A DNA stretch of 48,835 bases, taken from Penium margaritaceum. Lineage: Eukaryota; Streptophyta; Zygnematophyceae; Desmidiales; Peniaceae. The DNA lies in contig SZWC01006744.1 in the NCBI GenBank assembly GCA_023375785.1, positions 37,049-85,883 of the forward strand. The letters are read 5' to 3'. Shown piece by piece: positions 33,999 through 43,765 of the stretch (the first letter of the stretch is position 1; each line of letters starts with the position of its first letter). The notes under the pieces are model-generated. The model had not been told where the DNA came from, searched no databases, and worked only from the letters and a program-made list of their open reading frames with translations. The position numbers and the translations under genes are program-made.

Positions 33999-35571
33999 CC
34001 AAGTTGCATCCTTGTTGTGCCCCACTTGTGCCCTACTTGTGCCCTACTTGTGCCCTACTTGTGCCCTTCTTATGCCCAAGTTGCTCCATAAATGCGCAAT
34101 AGTTGCGCCCTACTTGCACCGTACTTACGCCATGCTTGCGCCCTAGTCACGCCCTACTTGCGTCCTAGTTATGCCCTGTTTGCACCGTGCTTGCGCCCTA
34201 GTTGCACCCTAGTTACACTCTACTTACGCCCTACTTGCGTCCTAGTTGCGTCCTACTTGAGCCCTACATGCGCCCTAGTTGCGCGTCAATTTGGTGATAG
34301 CTAAGGCCACGTTGCGCCCTACTTGCGCCCTAGTTGTGTTCTACTTACAGGCTACTTGCACCCTAATTACACCTAATTTGCACCCTAGTTGTGCCCAACT
34401 TGCACCTTGGTTGCGCATCACGGACACTAGCTACACCCTAGTTGTGCCTCAGTTGGGCACTAGCTACGCCCTAGTGTGTCCAAGTTGCGCCCTAGGTTTG
34501 CCCTAGTTGCGTCCTACTTGCGCCCTAAGTGCGCCCTAGTTGAGCCCTTGTTGTGCCCTACTTCCATCCTTCTTGTGTCTTTGTTGCCCACTAGTTCTTT
34601 CCTACTTGTGCCTTATTCATGCCGTACTTGCTTCCAAGTTTCCTCCTAGTTGTGCCCTAGTTGCGCCCTACTTGTGTCCTGCTTGCGCCCAAGTTGTGTT
34701 GTAGTTGCACCCTAATTGCACCCTACTTGCACCCTACTTGCCCCCTACTTGCGCCCTAGTTGCACCCTAGTTGTGCCCTACTTATGCACTAGTTGCGTCC
34801 TACTTGCGTCCTAGTTGCACCCTAGTTGCGCCTCAGTTGGACAATAGCAACGCCCTACTTGCATCCTCGTTGCGCCCTAGTTGTACCCTAGTTTTCCCTT
34901 CTTGTGCCCTACTTGCGTCCTCCTTACGCCCTACTTGCACCCTAGTTGTGCCCTACTTGCGTCCTAGTTGTGTCCTAGTTGCGCCTTTGCTGGGAACTAC
35001 GCCCTAGTTGCCTCCTCATTGCATCCCAGTTTCCTCCTAGTTGCGCCTTAGTTGCGCCCTACTTGCATCCTAGTTCCCGCCTACTCGAGCCCTAGTTGCA
35101 CCCTAGTTGCACCCTAGTTGCTCCCTACTTGTGCCCTACTTGCGCACTAGTTGCACCCGACTTGTGCCCTAGTTGCACCCTTGTTTCGCTCTACTTGCGC
35201 CTCACTTTGGCGCTAGCTATGCCCTAGTTGTGCCCTAGTTGCATCCTACTTCTGCCCTAGTTGCATCCTAGTTGTGTCCTAGTTGCACACTACTTGTGCC
35301 CTACTTCCGCCCTAGTTGCACCCTTGTTGCGCCCTACTTACCCCCTACTTGCACCCTTCATGCACCCTAGTTGTGCCCAAGTTGCGCCCTACTTGCGCCC
35401 TACTTGCGACTTTACTTATGTTGTACTTGCGCCATACTTGCACCTTATTTGCGTCCTACTTGCACCCTGCTTGCACCCTACTTGCGACCTAGTCGTGCCC
35501 TACTTGCGCCCTCATTGCATCCTAGTTACGCCCAACTTGTGCCCTGCTTGCGCCCTGATTGCACCCTACTT

Positions 35572-35808
35572 GCGCCCTAGTTGCGCCCTAGTTGAGCCAT
35601 AGTTGGGCACTAGCTACGCCCTCATTGCACCCTAATTGCACCCTAATTGCGCCCTGGTTGCCTCCTACTTCCGCACTTATTGCACCCTAGTTGCGCCCTA
35701 GTTGAGCCATAGTTGGGCACTAGCTACGCCCTCATTGCACCCTAATTGCACCCTAATTGCGCCCTGGTTGCCTCCTACTTCCGCACTTATTGCACCCTAG
35801 TTGCGCCC
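35572..35808. repeat. Two-copy block duplication, period 110 bp (10 units)
   Basis: GTTGAGCCATAGTTGGGC occurs at 35591 and 35701, each followed by identical units. Confidence 0.94.
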
Positions 35809-36660
35809 AACATGCACCCTAGATATGCCTGAATTGTGCCCTAGTTATGCCTTAGTTAGGAACTAGCTACACCCTAGTTGCACCCTGGTTGCACCCTGGG
35901 TTTGTCCTAATTGCGCCTTACTTGACCAGTACTTGTGCCCTCCTTATGTCCTGGTTGTGCCCTAGTTCGGCCTTACTTGCACCCTACTTTCACCCTACTT
36001 CACCCTACTTGGGCCCTAGTGCCGCCCTCCTTGTGCCCTACTTGCGTCCTACTTGCGCCCTAGTTATGCCCTAGTTGTGCCCTAGTAGCGCCCTATTTAC
36101 GCCCTACTTGCACTCAAATTACTTCCTAGTTGCGTCCTAGTAACGCCCTAATGCGCCCTACTTGCGCCCTGTTTGGGTCCTATTTGCACCCTACTTGTAC
36201 CCTAGTTGTACCCTACTTGCGCCCTAGTTTGGTTCTACTTGTGCGCTAGTTGTGCCCTACTTGCACCCTAGTTGCGACCTAGGTGTGCCTCAATTTGAAC
36301 CTAATTGCGTCCTAGTTGCACCCTAGTTACACCCTAGTCGCACCCTACTTGCGCCCTACTTGCACCCCACTTGCGCCCTACTTGCGCCCTAGTTGTGCCC
36401 TACTTGCACCCTAGTTGTGCCCTAGTTGTGCCTCAATTGGACACTTGCTACACTCTTGTTGCATCCTAGTTACGCCTTAGTTGTGCCCTTGTTGCGCCGT
36501 ACTAGCGCCCTACTTGTGCCCGAGTTGTGTCCTAGTTGTGTCCTAGTTGCGCCCTACTTGCGCCCTACTTTTGCACTAGTTGTGTCCTACTTACGCCCTA
36601 GTTGCGCTCTAGTTGTACCATAGTTGCGCTCTAGTTGGGCCTCAGTTGGGCGCTAGCTAC

Positions 36661-36879
36661 GCCCTAGTTGCACCCTAGTTGTGTCCTAGTTACGCCCTGG
36701 TTGCGCCCTCGTTGCGCCCTAGTTGCGCACTACTTGCGCCCTACTTGCGCCGTATTTGTGCCCTAGTTGTGCCCTAGTTGCACCCTAGTTGTGTCCTAGT
36801 TACGCCCTGGTTGCGCCCTCGTTGCGCCCTAGTTGCGCACTACTTGCGCCCTACTTGCGCCGTATTTGTGCCCTAGTTT
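36661..36879. repeat. Two-copy block duplication, period 110 bp (10 units)
   Basis: CACCCTAGTTGTGTCC at 36671 and 36781. The copies separate at GTGCCCTAGTTTTGCC. Confidence 0.93.
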
Positions 36880-37280
36880 TGCCCTACTTGCGCCCTACTT
36901 GCGCCCTGCTTGCACCCTACTTGCACCTTAGTTGCGCCCTACTTTGGCCCTACTTGCACCCTATTTGTGCCCTAGTTGCACCCTACTTGCACCCTAGTTG
37001 TGCCGTAGTTGTGCCTCAGTTGGGCACTAGCTACGCCCTAGTTGCGCCCAAGTTGCACCCTAGTTGTGCCCTAATTCTGACCTGCTTTCATGCTACATAT
37101 GCCCTATTTGCACCCTAGTTGCACCCGGCTTACGCCCTAGTTTGGCCTCAGTTGGGCCTCAGTTGGACTTACTACCTATGTCATAGTTGTGTCCTAGATG
37201 CCGTCTAGATGCGCCCTAGTTGTACCCTACTTGCGGCCTAGTCGCACCCTAGTTGCTCCCTAGTTGGGTCCTAGCTGCGG

Positions 37281-37529
37281 CCTACTTGCGCCCTACTTGC
37301 ATCCTATTGCGCCCTAATTGTGCCCCACTTGTGCCCTACTTTTTCCCTATTTGAACCCTACTTGTGCCTTAGTTGTGCCCTAGTTGCACCCTAGTTGCGC
37401 CCTACTTGCGCCCTACTTGCATCCTATTGCGCCCTAATTGTGCCCCACTTGTGCCCTACTTTTTCCCTATTTGAACCCTACTTGTGCCTTAGTTGTGCCC
37501 TAGTTGCACCCTAGTTGCGCCCTACTTGC
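37281..37529. repeat. Two-copy block duplication, period 120 bp
   Basis: Both copies include the shortened 10-bp unit GCATCCTATT, which accounts for 120 rather than 121. Confidence 0.94.
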
Positions 37530-38798
37530 AACCTACTTGTGTCCTAGTTGCACCCTAGTTGGACCTTAGTTGTACCCTAGTTGCACCCTACTTGAGCCCT
37601 AATTGCTCCCTAGTTTCACCTTAGTTGGACACTAGCTAAGCCCTAGTTGCGCCCTAGTTGCATCCTAGTTGTACCCTATTTGCACCCTAGGTGCGCCCTA
37701 CTTGTGCCCTACTTGTGTCCTAGCAGCGCCCTACTTCTGCCCTAGTTGCGCCCTAGTTGTACCTCAGTTGGGCACTAGCTATGCCCTAGTTGTGTCCTAG
37801 TAGCACCCATAGTTGCTTCCTGCTAGCGCCCTACTTGCATGCTCGTTGCACGCTAGTTGCGCCCTAGTTGTGCCCTACTTGCGTCCTACTTGCGCCATAG
37901 TTGCGCCCTACTTGCGCCCTAGTTGCGCCCTAGTTATACCCTAGGTGCACCTCAGTTGCACATCAGCTACACCCTATTTGCGCCCTAGTACCACCCTAGT
38001 TGCGCACTACTTGCATCCTAGTTGTGCCCTAGTTGCGCCCTAAATGCGCCCTACTTGCGCCCTACTTGCGACCTCGTTGCGTCCTAGTTAAACCCTACTT
38101 GCGTCCTACTAGCGCCGTACTTGCGCCCTTGGTGCACCCTACTTGCGTCCTAGTTGCGCCCTACTTGTGCCTTACTTACGCCCTAGTTGCATCCTACTTG
38201 CGTCCTACTTGCGCCCTACTTGTGCCCTAATTGCATCCTACTTGCGTCCTAGTTACTCCCTAGTTGCACCTAAGTTGGGCACTAGCTACGCCCTAGTTGC
38301 GTCCTACTTGCGCCCTACGTGTGCGCTACTTGCGCCCTAGTTGCGCCCTAGTTGCACCCTAGTTGCGCCCGACTTGCGCACTTGTTACGCTTCAGTTGGA
38401 CACTAGCTACGCCCTAGTTGAGCCATAGTTGCACCCTAGGTGTATCCTAGTTGCACTTTACTTGCGCCCTACTTGCGCCCTAGTTGCGTCCTTATTGCAC
38501 CCTAGTTGTACCCTACTTGCACCCTACTTGTTTCCTACTTACGCCCTAGTTACACCCCAGCAGTGCCCTATTTGCGCCCTATTTGCACCCTACTTACGCC
38601 CTAGTTACACCCTAGTTGCGCTCTAGTGACTCCCTACTTGTGCCCTACTTGTGTCCTACTTGCACCCTAATAACACCCTATTTGCGCCCTAGTTGCACCC
38701 TACTTCCACCCTTCTTGTGCCCTAGTTGCACCCTAGTTGTGCCCTAGTTGCGTCCTAGTTGCACCCTAGTAATACGCTATGTGCTCTATAGTGGCGTC

Positions 38799-39107
38799 CT
38801 ACTTGTGCCCTAGTTGCAACATAGTTGCACCTCAGTTAGAAACTAGCTACGCCCTAGTTGTGCCCCAATTACACCGTAGTTGCGCCCTACGTGCGTCCTC
38901 GTTGTGTCCTAGTTGTGCCTCAGTTGGGCCCTAGCTACGCCCTAGTTGCGCCCTACTTGCGCCCTACTTGTGCCCTAGTTGCAACATAGTTGCACCTCAG
39001 TTAGAAACTAGCTACGCCCTAGTTGTGCCCCAATTACACCGTAGTTGCGCCCTACGTGCGTCCTCGTTGTGTCCTAGTTGTGCCTCAGTTGGGCACTAGC
39101 TACGCCT
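38799..39107. repeat. Two-copy block duplication, period 165 bp (15 units)
   Basis: TTGCAACATAGTTGCACC and CAGTTAGAAACTAGC occur in both copies. It is the longest period found, and the copies differ at GGGCCCTAGC versus GGGCACTAGC. Confidence 0.92.
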
Positions 39108-39120
39108 TAGTTGTACCCTA

Positions 39121-39319
39121 GTTGCATCCTAGTTGCGCCCTAGTTGTGCCCTTCTAGCGCCCTAGTTGTGCCCTTCTAGCGCCCTACTTGTGCCCTAGTT
39201 GTGCCCTAGTTGCACCCTAGTTGCATCCTAGTTGCGCCCTAGTTGTGCCCTTCTAGCGCCCTAGTTGTGCCCTTCTAGCGCCCTACTTGTGCCCTAGTTG
39301 TGCCCTAGTTGCACCCTAG
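39121..39319. repeat. Two-copy block duplication, period 99 bp (9 units)
   Basis: Each copy itself contains two tandem TGCCCTTCTAGCGCCC segments 22 bp apart, so the block holds a nested smaller duplication. Confidence 0.93.
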
Positions 39320-39493
39320 TCGTGCTCTACTTGTGCCCTACTTTTGCACTGATTGCACCCTACTTGTACCCTAGTTGTGCTCTAGATGCGCCCTTGTTGT
39401 GTCCTAGTTGCACCTCTGTTGGTCACTAGCTCCGCCGTAGTTGTGCCCTAGTTGTGCCCTAGTTGTACCCGAGTTGCGCCCTACTTGCCCCCT

Positions 39494-39677
39494 AGTTGCA
39501 CCCTAGTTGCATCCTAGTTGTGCCTCAATTAGGCACTAGCTCCATCCTAGTTGTACCCTAGCTGTGCCCTAATTGCACCCTAGTTGCACCCTAGTTGCAT
39601 CCTAGTTGTGCCTCAATTAGGCACTAGCTCCATCCTAGTTGTACCCTAGCTGTGCCCTAATTGCACCCTAGTTGCAC
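39494..39677. repeat. Two-copy block duplication, period 88 bp (8 units)
   Basis: The marker variant TCAATTAGGCACTAGCTCC at 39524 and 39612 with identical flanks. Confidence 0.93.
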
Positions 39678-41433
39678 CCAAATTGCTCCCTAGTTGCGCT
39701 TCAATTGGACACTAGCTACGCCCTAGTTGCATCCTAGTTGCGCCATCGGTGTACACTAGTTGCGCCCTACTTGCATCCTACTTGGACCCTAGTTGCGCCC
39801 TAGTTGCGCCCTTGTTGCACCCTACTTGCACACACCTTGTGCCCTAGTTGCGCCTAGTTGTGCCCAAGTTGGACCCTATTTGCGCCCTAGTTTTGTCCTA
39901 ACTCTGCCTCAGTTGGACTCTAGGTACGCCCTAGTTGATCCCTAGTTCATCCTAGTTGTGCCCTGGTTGCGCCCTACTTTTGCTCTAGTTGCACCCTAGT
40001 TTCACCACAGTTGGGGACTAGCTACGCCCTAGTTGCACCCTAGTTGCGTCCTAGTTGCGCCCTAGTTGCGCCCTAGATGCACCCTACTCGCGCCCTACTC
40101 TCGCCCTAGTTGCACCCTACTTGTGCCTAGTTATGCCCTAGTTACGTCCTAGTTAGTCCTAGGCTCACATCAGTTGGGCGCAAGCTACGCCCTCGTTGTG
40201 TCCTAGTTTTTCCCTAGTTGCGCCCTAGTTGCATCCTAGTTGCATCCTCGTTGTGCACAACTTGCGCCCTTACTTCCCCCTAGTTGGGCCCAAATTGCAC
40301 CCTTGTTGTGCCCTACTTGCATCCTAATTGCACCCTACTTGTACCCTTGTTGGGCCCTACTTGTGTCCTAGTTGCATCCTACTTGCGCCCTACTTGCGCC
40401 GGGCTTGCACTCTAGTTGTGCCCTTCTTGTGCCCTAATTGCGCCCAGATTGCACCCTACTTCTACCCTAGTTGCGCCATCTTTGCACCCTAGTTGCACCG
40501 TACTTGTGCCCTACTTGCGTCCTAGTTGCGCCATTCTTGCACCCTAGTTGTGCCCCAGTTGCGCCTCAGCTAGGCACTAGCTATGCCCTTATTCTGCCCT
40601 AGTTGCGCCCTTGTTGCGTCCTACTTGCGTGCTACATGCGCTCTAGTTGCGCCCTATTTGCGCCCTAGTTACACCCCACTTGCACCCTAGTTGCACCTCA
40701 GTTGGGCACTAGCTACGCCGTCATTGCGCCCTAGTTGTGCCCTAGGTGCGCCCGAGTTACACCCTCCTTTTGCCCTAGTTGTGCCCTACTTGCTTCCTAC
40801 TTGTCCCCTAGTTGTGCCCCAGTTGTGTCCTACTTCCGCCCTATTCGCGCTCTACTGGCACTCTAGTTGCGCCCTAGTTGTACCCTAGTTGCATCCTCAC
40901 TACACCCTCCTTGCGCCCTACTAGCGCCCTGGTTGTGCCCTAGTTGCACCCTAATTGGATCCTATTTGCGCTCTGCTTGCACCCTAGTTGCGCCCTACTC
41001 GCGCAGAAGTTGCGCCCTTCTTGCACCCTGGTTGTGCCCTACTGGCGTCCTAGTTGCACCCTAGTTGTGCCTGAGTTGGGCACTAGCTCCACCCTAGTTG
41101 CGCCCTAGTTGCACCCTAGCTACGCACTAGTTGCGCCCTACTAGCGCCTTCATTGCATCCTATTTTCTCCCTAGTTACGCCCTAGTTGCACCCTACTTGC
41201 GCCCTAATCGCGCCCTAGTTGTACCCTACTTGCATCCTAATTGCACCCTAGTTGTGCCCTAATTGTGCCGTAACTGCACCTCAGTTGGGCAGTACCTATG
41301 TCCTAGTTACGTCGTAGCTGCACCCTAATTGTACCCTAGTTGTACCCTAGTATTTCCCTAGTTACACACTACATGCGCCCTACTTGCGCCCATCTTACGC
41401 CCTAGTTGTGCCCTTGATATGCCCGTCTTGCGC

Positions 41434-41523
41434 CGCACAAGTAGGACAAAACTAGGGCACAACTAGGGCGTAACTAGGGTGCAAGTAGGGCGCAAGAGGG
41501 TGCAACTAGGATGCAACTATGAC
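41434..41523 (-). repeat. ~90-bp inverted satellite patch
   Basis: Satellite units switch to the reverse complement (GGGCACAACTAGGGCG) for about eight units. The left edge lies in a near-palindrome, CTTGCGCCGCACAAG. The right edge lies in a 9-base inverted repeat, GCAACTATG/CATAGTTGC, with a 7-base spacer. This suggests a micro-inversion by fold-back or template switching, immediately beside a transposable element. Confidence 0.88.
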
Positions 41524-41537
41524 GGAGGCATAGTTGC

Positions 41538-42288
41538 GGCTGTACACAAATCCTTGGATTCGTGAATCTGTTTCGCGAATCCCGAATCCGGATCCGGATT
41601 CACAAATCCGGATCCAGGGTTGGGTCTCATTTGGGGATTTGGGAATCCACCAACGAATCCAGGAAGGAAAAGAGATGGAGGGAGAGAGAAGCATATCGAG
41701 CTAGTCTCGCTCACGTCCAACTGTTGAGCAAAGACGCTTGCAAGTTCAACTTCCAAAGTTTCAAAACTTCAAAAGCTGACGTCCATGAAAACTAGTGCAA
41801 ATCGTGCATGTGCGAGGTCAATAGCTTGACACATGCACGAAGCAGGCAAGATGGCTTTCGCCACTCGCTCGCACGCTTTTCTCGAGTGAGCAACGATTCA
41901 TTCTGTGTCTTGTGGCAGATTCGACGGCCATGCAATGACCTGACTGACGTCCTTCTGACAAGCCAGGTCATCAAAGCCTGCCTTCAAGCAAATCAGGACT
42001 CGGACCTCACAAACAGACTTGCCTTCCGTAGTGATAGGGACACTGCCACATCATACATGCAAAAACGGGAGGTAAACCAGATGTTATCCATTTGATTTTT
42101 CAAGCAGCCATGTATTGTGATGGCTAAAGTCAAGACTAAGACCACAACTAAGGATTCGCCAAGATTCGTGAATCCACAAGGATTCACAAATCTTGGATTC
42201 GGATTCGTGAATCCAGATCCAGCAGTGGATTTGGACTCTCGAATCCAAATCCAGCTTCTGATTCGCGGACCGGATTCGGTGTGCAGCC
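41538..42288. mobile_element. 751-bp non-autonomous inverted-repeat element
   Basis: The left end reads GGCTGTACACAAATCC and the right end, reverse-complemented, GGCTGCACACCGAATCC. Both subterminal regions carry repeated, self-complementary GGATTCGTGAATCC-type motifs in both orientations. The element is flanked by ATAGTTGC (left) and ATACTTGC (right), a possible 8-bp target duplication typical of hAT elements; this cannot be separated from satellite periodicity. The interior has a 95-codon plus-strand frame (41808-42095) of no recognised family and no transposase. The satellite continues after it in plus orientation. Confidence 0.7.
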
Positions 42289-42892
42289 ATACTTGCACCT
42301 TAGATACACCCTAATTGCACCTCAGTTGGACATTAGCTACGCCCTACTTACATCCTCATTGCGCCCTACTTCAGCCCTAGTTGCACCCAACTTGCACCCT
42401 AGTTGCGGCTCAGTTGGGCACTAGCTATGCCCTAGTTGCGTCCTAGATGCACCCTAGATCTGCCCTAGTTGCTCCTTTCTTGTGCCCTACTTTCATCCTA
42501 CTTGCGCTCTAGTTGCACCCTAGTTCCGCCCACTTGCGCCGTACTTGCGCCCTGTTTGCGTCCTACTTAAGCCCTATTTGTGTCCTGCTTGCGCCCTAGT
42601 TTTCCCCTAGTTGTGCCCTAGTTGCACATTTCTTGCGCCCTACTTGCGTCCTACTTGTGTCCTAGTTGCACCCTAGTTGCGCCCTTGTTGCGCCCTAGTT
42701 GCACCTTACTTGCGCCTTTCTTGTGCCCCAACTATTCCCTAGTTGTGCCCTCGTTGGGCCCTACTTGCGCCCTAGTTGTGCCCTACTTGCGCCCTAGTTA
42801 CTCCCTACTTGTACCTCATTTGGACACTATCTACGCCCTAGTTGCGCCCTAGTTGCGTCCTAGTTGCGCCCTGGTTGCGCCCTACTTGTGCA
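42289..42892 (+). repeat. 11-bp satellite, plus orientation, terminal block
   Basis: The last 600 bp of the satellite, including two marker triplets, ends at about 42892 near an imperfect GTGCACAC/GTGTGCAGC palindrome. Unique DNA follows to the end of the window. Confidence 0.94.
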
Positions 42893-43189
42893 CACGACCA
42901 GTGTGCAGCGTGATGATGCCATCAACTTTGAGGTGTTTCTTAAAACATCAGAAGAATTTGATGAGAAACATCTTTTCTCAAGGTCCTTGAAGAGTCCTTT
43001 CACATCAACATTTGGCTGACACACTGATCATAATTTATTTCAATGTTGATTATGACTCGTTATGTGGTCGGTCGGATCACCAAGATGTGGATGCTAACAC
43101 ATTGTTTGTATAAAGCTATCGGCTTATAGGTCGTTTCTATGGTCATAAGCTTTCGACACAAAACCTGGACCTTTCTGTGATCCCCACTA

Positions 43190-43765
43190 CCCTAGTGAAC
43201 TTTGATTTCGATATAAACTATTTTTTAAGTCGTTGAAATTCATCGAAAATGGACTTTCGTCGAATTCAAAAGTACCACCAAATTAATTACAAAATTGTTT
43301 CATCGATTTCAATGGTCCACCTCCACTATTTCTTCCAATACTCAACTGAGTCCTTTGCTTGTTTTGTCTCGAACTCGGATGCTACGGTTGACATTTATTA
43401 TGGGCCTGTCGAAGTTCAGGCACTTCGATGTGCCTTTTGCTGGCTATCGAGGCCACGGAGCGCTCCTTGCCTCACGTTTGACGCTCTCCAAACGTCAAAC
43501 GTGGCAGCGATGAGCATTCAACCGTTCAAAACCTTGAACGGTCGAGTGGCCGTCGCTCTCGAGGTAATACAAGAAGCCAAAAAACACATCGAGCAGACGT
43601 CATCGTCGTAATGAAAAACTAAACAACCCCGGTCGTCGAATTTAAGGGTCTACCCCCTCTTTTTCGTCGATTTCAAAAGTACCCCCAAAATAATTACGAG
43701 GTGCAAAAAAAGTCGTCGAATTAATTATGAAACAACTCGATCGTCGAATTCAAAGTTCACTGGGG
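43190..43765. mobile_element. 576-bp inverted-repeat element with TA target duplication (copy B)
   Basis: The left end is CCCTAGTGAACTTTGATTTC and the right end, reverse-complemented, CCCCAGTGAACTTTGAATTC, flanked by TA at 43188-43189 and 43766-43767. The ends are clearly related to those of the 25216-25687 element (CCCTACTTAACTTGGATTTC). Subterminal TCGTCGAATTCAAA motifs occur in both orientations (for example near 43250, 43665, 43710 and 43741). A 120-codon plus-strand frame (43249-43611) begins MDFRRIQKYHQINYK; copy A has the similar MVLRRIQKFCIINFK on its minus strand, so the two lie in opposite orientations. No transposase is recognised, so it is probably non-autonomous. Confidence 0.82.

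Larger units (their letters stand above)
27506..41433 (+). repeat. 11-bp satellite, plus orientation, block 4
   Basis: About 13.9 kb of uninterrupted TTGCGCCCTAG-type satellite, roughly 1,265 units, with numerous marker triplets and ten two-copy block duplications listed separately. Open frames of up to 113 codons occur only on this strand and show an 11-residue period. Confidence 0.96.

Noticed and set aside
4971..42892. CCCTAG-containing satellite as a variant telomere repeat
   Set aside because: The unit is 11 bp with a GC-rich half unlike the TTTAGGG-type telomeres of plants, is highly degenerate, changes polarity, and lies between unique regions rather than at an end.
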